Source of the DNA: CAYWTX01 sp964461295
GTDB taxonomy: Bacteria > Planctomycetota > Phycisphaerae > SM23-33
Assembly: GCA_964461295.1 (NCBI GenBank)
Contig: CAYWTX010000637.1
Span: 1 to 13,604, forward strand
Direction: 5' to 3'
Length of the DNA stretch: 13,604 nucleotides
Below the pieces are notes generated by a model that was given only the letters and a program-made list of their open reading frames with translations, was not told the origin of the DNA and did no database searches. The position numbers and the translations under genes were made by a program. Positions 1-7,344 of this stretch are shown here, in pieces; within the stretch, counting starts at the first letter, position 1; each line of letters starts with the position of its first letter.

Positions 1-388
1 CGCCGGCGACGAAGGCGAGGATGCCCATGAGGCGGCGGAAGTTGCGGCTGTAGCGCATCTCGTAGAACTGGGCGACGGTCAACGCCCGCGTCTCGCGGTA
101 GCGGTAGATGCAGAACCCGGTGATGCCCAGGATCAGCGCCAGCGGCACGCTGAGCTTGCTCCAGAACAGCACGATGAACCCGGCCACCATCATCAGCTCG
201 AAGTGGCTGACCGTGTTCGTCACGCCCGAGCCGGCCTCGCCCGCGGCGTTGGTCAGAACATATCGCCCCGCGCATCGCCCGGCCGCAATGAAGTCGGCCG
301 CTCCGCGAACGTACCGTCGCGTGCGCAGGGCAAGGGCGAACAGCCCGATCAGGGGGAGTGCGACGAGGACCCAATCTACCCAGTGCAT
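1..388 (-). CDS. Sodium:solute symporter family protein, N-terminal part (runs off left edge)
   Basis: The reading frame opens at an ATG at 388 and stays open to the window edge, giving 129 residues and no stop. The product looks like the start of a sodium:solute symporter (SSS/SSF), an inner-membrane carrier that couples Na+ entry to uptake of a small solute. Residues 5-22 form a first membrane segment, followed by a basic stretch and the family-like text ADFIAAGRCAGRYVLTNA at 31-48. Two more hydrophobic segments lie at about 66-78 and 80-95. The stretch AQFYEMRYSRNFRRL at 106-120 matches the conserved post-helix FxxxRYSxxxR pattern of the family. SSS proteins normally run 450-700 residues, so most of the gene is missing. 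A GGTGGAG stretch about 8 bases upstream can serve as ribosome site, and a candidate promoter lies at 457-484. The substrate cannot be told from this fragment. Confidence 0.82.
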   Translation of the reverse strand, partial: MHWVDWVLVALPLIGLFALALRTRRYVRGAADFIAAGRCAGRYVLTNAAGEAGSGVTNTVSHFELMMVAGFIVLFWSKLSVPLALILGITGFCIYRYRETRALTVAQFYEMRYSRNFRRLMGILAFVAG

Positions 389-456
389 GGAGGACTCCAC
401 CAAGCACTCTTATGCGACGTTCTGCTCAACCTGCGTCTCCACGAAGTGCGGCTGAC

Positions 457-484
457 ACGATACCCGATTCGGGACCCGAGTCAA
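457..484 (-). promoter_or_regulatory. Candidate sigma-70-type promoter for the symporter gene
   Basis: On the minus strand TTGACT (484-479) and TATCGT (462-457) are separated by 16 bp. The -35 matches TTGACA at five of six positions and the -10 matches TATAAT at four of six. A start would fall near 450, leaving a leader of about 60 bases before the ATG at 388. The spacer holds a perfect 5-bp inverted repeat around one base, CCCGAATCGGG on the minus strand (473-463), which could be an operator or chance. It is the only promoter-like match I found in this gap, and planctomycete consensus sequences are poorly known to me. Confidence 0.4.
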
Positions 485-577
485 ACGGGCTGCGGGAAAG
501 AACTCCAACTGGCCAAGGCGAGGGATCAGTGCAGGTCCACTTTGCGCGATGTCCCTGCCTCCTCCCTCCTGCTGCCT

Positions 578-597
578 GCCCACCGGGCCCGTTGGGC
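578..597. repeat. Imperfect palindrome in the intergenic gap
   Basis: The 20-bp sequence GCCCACCGGGCCCGTTGGGC is its own reverse complement apart from one mismatched pair. It is flanked on both sides by similar GCTGCCT/CCTCCC pyrimidine-rich text on the plus strand. It could fold as a GC-rich hairpin in the 3' region of the HzsA-related transcript, but no T-run follows on the minus strand, so it is not called a terminator. Confidence 0.45.
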
Positions 598-761
598 TGC
601 CTCCCTCCCCGTTCGCTCAGGGCGCGTACCCCGTTTCCCACGCCATCGGCCAGGCTCTGCCACCAGGCCAAGCCGCGCCGCGACGAGGCCGAACGGGCCC
701 GCCGCTCGGCCGGCAGCGCCAAGCTCCATACCCACGGGTTCGACCAACTCGTCCGCATCGG

Positions 762-3700
762 TCAGCGGGCAGGTTTCGACCGCGCCGTCGCCTCGTCATC
801 GCGCCCGGGCACGGCGTCCTGCGGGATGTCAAAGCGGTCGATCACCGGGGCCGTCCGCGTCCGCGGCAGGATCGGGGGCTCGACGCCGTCGTTGCGGTAC
901 ACGCTGGGCGGCACGTCGGGGATGGCGCGAATCTCGTCCTCGCCCCGGTACGGCGCGTTCATGTCCACCCATGCGATCAGCCGCGCCAGCTCCTCCCCGC
1001 CGATCCGCACGTTGTTGTGCTTGCCACTCATCGCGATCTCGATCAGCCTGCTCCTGGCCGACAGGTGCGTCATCGGCGGCACCGTGCCGTAGTTGTGCGG
1101 TCCGCGCCCGCGGTCCTCGGACTTGATGCACGCGGCCAGGTCCAGCCCGCCGCAGCGCACCCAACTCGTGCTGAGCGGCCCCACCAGCGTCAGGTACGGC
1201 TCCTTGAACGCGCCTTGCCCCGGCCGAAGCGTGAGGTCGAGCTTCGCCTGCCCCTTGCCGTTGCCCCCGTTGGGGGCCCCATGGGCCTGGTGACACTTGC
1301 CGCAGTGCTTGTCCAGCACCGGTTGGACGAACCGCTCGTACCCGATGGTCGTGCCGGCCCCCCAGGGCGGGGGTGTCAGCACGGCCGACTTGGCGGTCAG
1401 GCCCTTGTATCCCATCGCAGAAGGGGTCGCCATGTGCATCTCGTGGCAACCCAGGCAGCCGCGAGACTCGCCCGGCATCGCGCCTGTGAACGACCGCATC
1501 GTATGCACGGCCCGGCCTTGCTCGTCCAGGAGTTGGAAGAACAGCGCCTGGCCTGGGGGCACCTCGAACGCGACCGACCCGTCCTCGGCCACCGGCACCG
1601 TGCCGAGGATCCGCTTCACGGCGTCGATCTGCACGGCCGAGACGCCCGGCCCATGCGAGCCTGCGGCCTCGCGCGGGCGCCAGGTGGAGTAGGTCTTCTG
1701 GTCCTGCTGGACGATGCGGAGGGACTTCACGCTGCCTCGCGGCAACTCGGGCACGCCGTGGTACACGTCCGCGTTGTAGAGCATGCCCGGTCGGACGGGC
1801 TTGTGGTCGGCGCCGGTTCCCGGCCACGCGACACGGTCGGGATGCACCGGCGGCGCCATCCGCGGGCGGACCGGCATCGCGTGCAACACGTTGTGCTGCC
1901 CACGCCAGATCAGGTCGCGGTTGCCGCGAACGTCCATCAGGTAGAGCGAATCGAACGTGCCCCCGCGCCCGCCGGATCGCGATGCCGATACGAGGAACAG
2001 CTCTTCCGACAGCGGGTGCGGGCTGTGATACGCCCGGTAGCTTCCGCTGGCGCGGTAGGTCGCGCACTCCGGCTTCTCCACCGGGCCGGCGCCCACCTCG
2101 GCCCAGGCCAGGTCCCACGTCACCCGCGTCAGCCCGTCGGGGTAGTTGATGCCCACGGCCTGGTCAACTATGCCCACCGAGCCGTTGAACCACTGGTGGT
2201 GCCCGACGCCGAGGAACATCACGCGCCGACTGCCGGGGATGGCCCGCGGCATGGCCATGTGGTCCGGCCAGGCGCTCTGGCTGCCCCAGAACGTCGCCTC
2301 GCCGGTGCCGTCCTGGTTCACCGTCCAAAGCTTCTGGTCGCGCCACAGCGGTTTGTCGCTGTACTCCCATCGCGAGTAGCACATGCGCCCGTCGTTGAGC
2401 AGCGTGGGCAACCAATCGCATTCGTTGTTCCGGCTGATGATGTAAATATTTCGGCCGTCGGCGTCGCAGCGGGCGAGGACGTAGGCGTGCGTTTCGGGCA
2501 TACAGCGGATGTACGTGTTGCCCCGCGTGGTGGAGAAGACGATCTTGCCGCCGGGCAGGTAGATCGGATCCAGGTCGTCGCACAGGCTGTTGGTGAGTTG
2601 GCGAACGCCGCTGCCGTCGATGTTGACTTCGTAGAGGTGGAACGACCGCTCGCCGTCCGCCTTCATGCAGAACAGCACCTTGCGGGCGTCGAACGACAGG
2701 TCCAGCCGCCAGAACGCCGCCGCCCCCGATTCGGGCGCCAGCTTCCGCACCTCTCCGGCGGGACTCAACCCCTCCAGCACCAGGAGTTGTCCGCCGCCGC
2801 GGGCCATGCGGCCGAGGCGGTGCTTGGCCTGGTGGTTCCACTCGCCGCCGGCGGGAAATGGCTGATCGATGAACAGCACGCTCGTGAAATCGACCTCCGG
2901 GTGCTTGAGCATGATCTGCCGCTTGACGCGCCGCACGGCCAGGTAGCGATCCTGCGATGCGGCGTCCTCCGGCGCAACCGGCGGCTGGGACCTCGCATCG
3001 GTCTTCGGCGCCCGCTCGGCCGGGAACGCGGCCGCGATCGGCTCGGCACCCAGCGCGCGGTCGAACACACATACCTCGTCCAGCAAGCCCTCGAAATGCG
3101 ACTCACCCCCGCGAGCGCCGACCGTGACGCCCGAGGCCGCCGCCGTCTTGGCGCCGAGTATCTTCATCGACCCGTCCGGCCGGCCGTCCACAACCAGCGA
3201 CAGCGTGTCGCCGTCCACTACCTGCGCCACGTGATGCCACCGCCCGTCGTTGACCCGCGTCTTGCCGTCCACCACGGCCGCGCCCTGCGCCGTCCACTGG
3301 TGCCCCCGGACCACGCCGCGGTAAACCATCAGCAGGAAGTGTCCCACCGACGTGCCGTTCCCAATGACATCCGCCTCGCCACCGGTGGTGCGAACCCACG
3401 CGCACAGGGTGTAGTTCCCAGCCGCGACGGCCGCGGGCTTGGCCCCCACGTTGAGGTAGCCGTTTTCGCCAAGTTGGCCGGCGGTCCAGCGGCCGACGAT
3501 CCCGTCCGGCAGTTTCACCCCCGGCTGCGACGCCGCCGGCTGTGTGCTCGGCTGCGGCGCAGCCGCAAGCGGTGTGGACTTCGTCAGTTGGTCCAGCGCC
3601 GCCAACTCTGCCGACAGGTCCGGCGGCTTGGGCAGCTTTGCCAGCTTCTCGGCCATCTCTCGGGCCGCCGTCATTTCCTGGGCGATCAGCGTGCCCAGCG

Positions 3701-3818
3701 GCTTGCCTTTCGCCTGATACAGCCAGTCTTCCCGCAGCGCAGCATCGTCGCCCGGTTCAGCCGCCGCCAGCGCTGCAACCGCCGCAAGCACAACCGAAGA
3801 AAGCGTCGTTCGTATCAC
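762..3818 (-). CDS. Secreted LamG plus HzsA-related di-heme cytochrome c-type protein
   Basis: This is a 1018-residue exported protein. Residues 1-20 are a signal peptide (short basic start, then an Ala/Val/Leu core, likely cleavage near AAA-EPG). A helical and Pro/Ala/Gln-rich linker leads to a LamG/concanavalin-like domain at about 103-265, with the typical WHHVA at 194-198 and FEGLLDEVCVFDRAL at 242-256. Residues 340-660 look like a TolB/PD40-type propeller, with repeats such as NIDGSGVRQLTN and NQDGTGEATFWG. Two CxxCH heme motifs follow: C788-C791-H792 and C839-C842-H843. The tail has PPMTHLS at 914-920 and a MSGKHNN...LIAWVDMNAPYRGE pattern shared by planctomycete HzsA-related and cytochrome-containing proteins. 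True HzsA makes hydrazine in anammox bacteria; this relative need not, and no partner subunits are present. Start: GTG at 3818 with AGGAGA seven bases upstream; no ATG precedes the signal peptide. It lies 54 bp after gspF. The substrate is unknown; the LamG domain suggests surface or polysaccharide contact (inference). Confidence 0.8.
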   Translation of the reverse strand: MIRTTLSSVVLAAVAALAAAEPGDDAALREDWLYQAKGKPLGTLIAQEMTAAREMAEKLAKLPKPPDLSAELAALDQLTKSTPLAAAPQPSTQPAASQPGVKLPDGIVGRWTAGQLGENGYLNVGAKPAAVAAGNYTLCAWVRTTGGEADVIGNGTSVGHFLLMVYRGVVRGHQWTAQGAAVVDGKTRVNDGRWHHVAQVVDGDTLSLVVDGRPDGSMKILGAKTAAASGVTVGARGGESHFEGLLDEVCVFDRALGAEPIAAAFPAERAPKTDARSQPPVAPEDAASQDRYLAVRRVKRQIMLKHPEVDFTSVLFIDQPFPAGGEWNHQAKHRLGRMARGGGQLLVLEGLSPAGEVRKLAPESGAAAFWRLDLSFDARKVLFCMKADGERSFHLYEVNIDGSGVRQLTNSLCDDLDPIYLPGGKIVFSTTRGNTYIRCMPETHAYVLARCDADGRNIYIISRNNECDWLPTLLNDGRMCYSRWEYSDKPLWRDQKLWTVNQDGTGEATFWGSQSAWPDHMAMPRAIPGSRRVMFLGVGHHQWFNGSVGIVDQAVGINYPDGLTRVTWDLAWAEVGAGPVEKPECATYRASGSYRAYHSPHPLSEELFLVSASRSGGRGGTFDSLYLMDVRGNRDLIWRGQHNVLHAMPVRPRMAPPVHPDRVAWPGTGADHKPVRPGMLYNADVYHGVPELPRGSVKSLRIVQQDQKTYSTWRPREAAGSHGPGVSAVQIDAVKRILGTVPVAEDGSVAFEVPPGQALFFQLLDEQGRAVHTMRSFTGAMPGESRGCLGCHEMHMATPSAMGYKGLTAKSAVLTPPPWGAGTTIGYERFVQPVLDKHCGKCHQAHGAPNGGNGKGQAKLDLTLRPGQGAFKEPYLTLVGPLSTSWVRCGGLDLAACIKSEDRGRGPHNYGTVPPMTHLSARSRLIEIAMSGKHNNVRIGGEELARLIAWVDMNAPYRGEDEIRAIPDVPPSVYRNDGVEPPILPRTRTAPVIDRFDIPQDAVPGRDDEATARSKPAR

Positions 3819-3825
3819 GAGACAA

Positions 3826-3831
3826 TCTCCT
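3826..3831 (-). promoter_or_regulatory. Shine-Dalgarno supporting the GTG start of the HzsA-related gene
   Basis: AGGAGA on the minus strand sits seven bases before the GTG at 3818. It decides the start, because there is no in-frame ATG near the signal peptide. Confidence 0.65.
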
Positions 3832-3872
3832 GATACTACAACCCTCGGTTGCCCTACTCCGGTCTGCCCGGT

Positions 3873-5096
3873 TCAGTGCGAGACCACCTTGGACAGGCTG
3901 AACACCGGCAGCAGCAGCGCCATCGCGATGCCGCCGATCAGCAGGCCCATCAGGATGATCATCGCCGGCTCGATCAGCGCGGTGATGCTCTTCACGGCCA
4001 CCTTGACGTCCTCCTCGCAGAAGTCCGCCACGCGATCCATCACCTTGGCGAGCTGCCCGCTCTTCTCCCCCGCCGCCACCATCTGCGTGACCGTCTTGGG
4101 CACCAACTTGTGCATGGACAACTCCTCCGACAGCCCGGATCCCTCCCGCGCCCGCTGCGCCACCGTGGTCCACACGTTCGCGTAGTACCGGTTCCCGGCC
4201 ACCTGGGCCGTGATCTCCAGCCCGTCCAGCAGGCTCACGCCGCTGGAGATCATCGTGGACATCGTGCGCAGGCTGCGGGCAAGGTATGCCTTGCGGTACA
4301 TGCCGCCCAGCACCGGCAGGCGAAGGCGCAGGCCGTCGGCAAACGCCTGGCCGGACTCGGACTTCAGGTAGAGCCGCAGCCCCACGATCAGAGCGATCAC
4401 CCCGCCGAGCACCAGGTACCAGTAATCGGTGATCCCGTGGCTGAGGCCCAGCAGCATCCGCGTCGGCAGGGGCAGGATGGCCCCCTTGCCGGAGTAGATC
4501 TTCTCGAACCGCGGCAGGATGAACACCAGCAGGGCCACCACGACGATCGCGCAGAACGCCAACATGCAGAGGGGGTAGACCATCGCGCCCTTGACGCGCT
4601 TGACCGTCTCGCGTTCCTGGCCGAGGTATTCGCTGGCCCGCTGAAGCATCATGCCCATGTGCCCCGACGCCTCCGACGCCCGCATCAGGGCGATGAACAG
4701 CCGGCTGAACACGCGGGGATAGCAGGCCAGCGCGTCGGAGAACGTCACGCCGCCCTTCACCTGCTCGGACAGGTCCTGGACGATCGCCTTGAGGTTCGTC
4801 CTGTCCGCCTGGTCGCCGATGGAATCCAGCGCCTCCGGCAGCGTCACGCCCGTTTCGACCATCACCGCAAGTTGCGTGGTGAAAAAGATGACCTCGTCTC
4901 TCTTCGCCTTCAGCCGGCTGGCGGAGGTCGCCGCGGCCCCCGCCGCGACGGCGGGGGCGTTGCCCGCCGCAAGAGAAAGGATGGTCTTACCCTCTCGACG
5001 GAGCATCTGCGAGGCCTGCTGGATGCTGTCGGCGTTCATGCCGCCGCTTTCCATCGCGCCTTGCGCGTTGCGAACCTGGTATGCGAAGCGAGGCAT
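3873..5096 (-). CDS. gspF: GspF/PilC-family inner-membrane platform protein
   Basis: This 407-residue protein is the polytopic platform on which the GspE/PilB ATPase acts during pilus or pseudopilus assembly. The N-terminus MPRFAYQVRNAQG is typical of the family. Two T2SSF domains lie at about 69-192 and 271-393. Membrane segments fall at about 172-194, 225-245 and 375-397. Both domains carry the family text ETGVTLPEAL (81-90) / SSGVSLLDGL (284-293) and SEASGHMG (141-148) / GEKSGQLA (343-350). The length matches the usual ~405 residues. I choose the ATG at 5096, with GGAG nine bases upstream; longer starts at 5111 or 5228 would translate the heptamer repeat that fills the gap to gspE. Residues 43-60 are an Ala/Gly-rich linker encoded by a strong GC hairpin. 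GspF and PilC cannot be told apart here; no pilin gene is in view. Confidence 0.93.
   Translation of the reverse strand: MPRFAYQVRNAQGAMESGGMNADSIQQASQMLRREGKTILSLAAGNAPAVAAGAAATSASRLKAKRDEVIFFTTQLAVMVETGVTLPEALDSIGDQADRTNLKAIVQDLSEQVKGGVTFSDALACYPRVFSRLFIALMRASEASGHMGMMLQRASEYLGQERETVKRVKGAMVYPLCMLAFCAIVVVALLVFILPRFEKIYSGKGAILPLPTRMLLGLSHGITDYWYLVLGGVIALIVGLRLYLKSESGQAFADGLRLRLPVLGGMYRKAYLARSLRTMSTMISSGVSLLDGLEITAQVAGNRYYANVWTTVAQRAREGSGLSEELSMHKLVPKTVTQMVAAGEKSGQLAKVMDRVADFCEEDVKVAVKSITALIEPAMIILMGLLIGGIAMALLLPVFSLSKVVSH
4936..4958. repeat. Perfect 10-bp GC hairpin inside gspF
   Basis: The ten bases at 4936-4945 are the exact reverse complement of 4949-4958, with a 3-base loop. Nine of the ten stem bases are in runs of G or C, so the hairpin would be very stable in mRNA. 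It encodes residues 47-54 (APAVAAGA), in the low-complexity linker between the N-terminal arm and the first T2SSF domain of GspF. It may reflect only alanine/proline codon choice at high GC, or a small palindrome tolerated in a flexible linker. Confidence 0.6.
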
Positions 5097-5105
5097 AGAG
5101 CGTTT

Positions 5106-5109
5106 CTCC
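5106..5109 (-). promoter_or_regulatory. Shine-Dalgarno of gspF, abutting the repeat stem
   Basis: GGAG on the minus strand lies nine bases before the ATG at 5096. It supports the short GspF start and begins at the base next to the end of the inverted heptamer stem (5110), so stem formation could affect ribosome loading. Confidence 0.55.
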
Positions 5110-5229
5110 ATTGCCAATTGCCAATTGCCAATTGCCCATTGAAACAGCCATGTCGGAACAGGAAGCGTTACCGCAACATCGCCGCCTTCCGCTCTTCCAA
5201 TTGGCAATTGGCAATTGGCAATTGGCAAT
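5110..5229. repeat. Inverted heptanucleotide arrays filling the gspE-gspF gap
   Basis: Left arm 5110-5141 is a tandem array of the 7-bp unit ATTGCCA: three exact units, one with a terminal C, then ATTG. Right arm 5198-5229 is the same unit in inverse orientation, AATTGGC, with four exact units at 5199-5226. The arms are complementary over 32 bp with one mismatched pair and enclose a 56-nt loop (5142-5197). The unit is 3/7 GC, AT-richer than its surroundings. The mRNA would form a long stem starting two bases after the gspE TAG (5232-5234) and ending next to the gspF ribosome site. Because 7 is not a multiple of 3 and the units contain no stops, all frames read through as seven-residue peptide repeats (QLPIANC-like), which creates false longer starts. 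Interspersed heptamer repeats are known from other bacteria, e.g. cyanobacterial STRR sequences; the family of this one is not known to me. Confidence 0.9.
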
Positions 5230-5231
5230 TC

Positions 5232-6941
<1,710 letters not shown>

Positions 6942-6953
6942 GCTCCGCCTTTC

Positions 6954-6995
6954 CTCCCGCTCTCGCTCGTTGGTGTACTCGTTCCCGTGCTCGTC
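6954..6995. repeat. Degenerate hexamer tract between the STAS gene and gspE
   Basis: On the plus strand this gap reads as six-base steps close to CTCGTT: CTCGTT (6966-6971), GGTGTA, CTCGTT (6978-6983), CCCGTG, CTCGTC (6990-6995), with CTCCCG and CTCTCG before them. It is a decayed period-6 tract that reads ACGAGC/ACGAGT-like on the minus strand. It fills most of the 61-bp gap upstream of the gspE ribosome site. No promoter or terminator is visible in it. Confidence 0.5.
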
Positions 6996-7002
6996 GTCCG
7001 CC

Positions 7003-7344
7003 TCACGGCTCCAGCGCCTTGACGGCCGCCGGAATGTCCTCGAACACCTCCAGCCGCGACTGCAGGCGAGTGATCTCCAGGATCGTCCGCAGGTTCTCGG
7101 TCACGTTCACCAGCTTGACCTGCCCCAGCTTCTCGCTCAGGCGGTCCTGCAGGTCCAGCAGGTACTCCAGGCCCACGCTGTCGACGAAACCCACCTCGGC
7201 CATGTTGAACACCACGTCGACCGCCTCCCCGGCCTCGACCTGGTGGTCGACCGCCTGCTTCACCGCGCTCAGCGCGTCCTCGATCAGGTCGCCCTTCATG
7301 TTCAGGATGGCCGCATGGCCGTAGGTCTCGGTGGTGATGTTCAC
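7003..7344 (-). CDS. STAS-domain anti-sigma factor antagonist-like protein
   Basis: This small cytoplasmic protein of 113 residues is a single STAS domain of the SpoIIAA/RsbV type, which acts as a phospho-switch in partner-switching pathways. The switch loop is VGFVDSVGLEYL at 51-62, with the expected phosphoacceptor Ser56 after Asp55; the next residue is Val57 where many relatives have Ser. The start is GTG at 7344, which overlaps the TGA of the upstream HD-GYP gene by four bases (7341-7344) and implies translational coupling. No RsbW-type kinase or PP2C phosphatase is in the window, so the partner is unknown. A role coupling the HD-GYP sensor to the downstream motor genes, or to a distant anti-sigma factor, is inference. 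Confidence 0.9.
   Translation of the reverse strand: MNITTETYGHAAILNMKGDLIEDALSAVKQAVDHQVEAGEAVDVVFNMAEVGFVDSVGLEYLLDLQDRLSEKLGQVKLVNVTENLRTILEITRLQSRLEVFEDIPAAVKALEP

Larger units (their letters stand above)
389..761. other. Intergenic region between the HzsA-related gene and the symporter gene
   Basis: This 373-bp gap has no convincing gene. On the minus strand it begins, after the TGA at 764-762, with GC-rich inverted repeats: GGCCGA at 688-693 against TCGGCC at 707-712, and an imperfect palindrome at 578-597. The octamer CGGGCCCG occurs twice (584-591 and 695-702), inside both structures. Between about 545 and 615 the minus strand is strongly purine-rich with many GGG/GGAGG runs. No U-tract follows any hairpin, so none is a canonical Rho-independent terminator. 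The last 100 bp before the symporter gene carry a promoter-like sequence. The 110-codon minus frame at 426-758 is Arg/Gly/Ser-rich, overlaps the promoter-like site and resembles no family I know. Confidence 0.6.

Noticed and set aside
578..597. Rho-independent terminator
   Set aside because: The palindrome is not followed by a U-run on the minus strand.
426..758. 110-codon minus-strand frame in the gap between the HzsA-related and symporter genes
   Set aside because: Arg/Ser/Gly-rich composition, no family resemblance, and overlap with the promoter-like site. It could be a repeat-derived frame but not a supported gene.
549..3833. Open plus-strand frame of about 1094 codons opposite the HzsA-related gene
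   Set aside because: It is antisense to a gene with a signal peptide, LamG and heme motifs. Its translation is Arg/His/Pro/Gln-rich without family motifs, as expected of a high-GC shadow frame.
3819..3872. Promoter or terminator between gspF and the HzsA-related gene
   Set aside because: Only a 5-bp stem (CAACC/GGTTG with a 3-base loop) and a weak TAGTAT without a matching -35 are visible in the 54 bp.
5097..5228. 44-residue N-terminal extension of GspF
   Set aside because: It would begin at a TTG and translate the heptamer arrays (IANCQLPI-like text). The ATG at 5096 with its own GGAG gives the normal family start MPRF.
5110..5229. CRISPR array or insertion-sequence ends
   Set aside because: The unit is only 7 bp with no spacers, there is no transposase frame in the 56-nt loop, and I see no target duplication at the borders.
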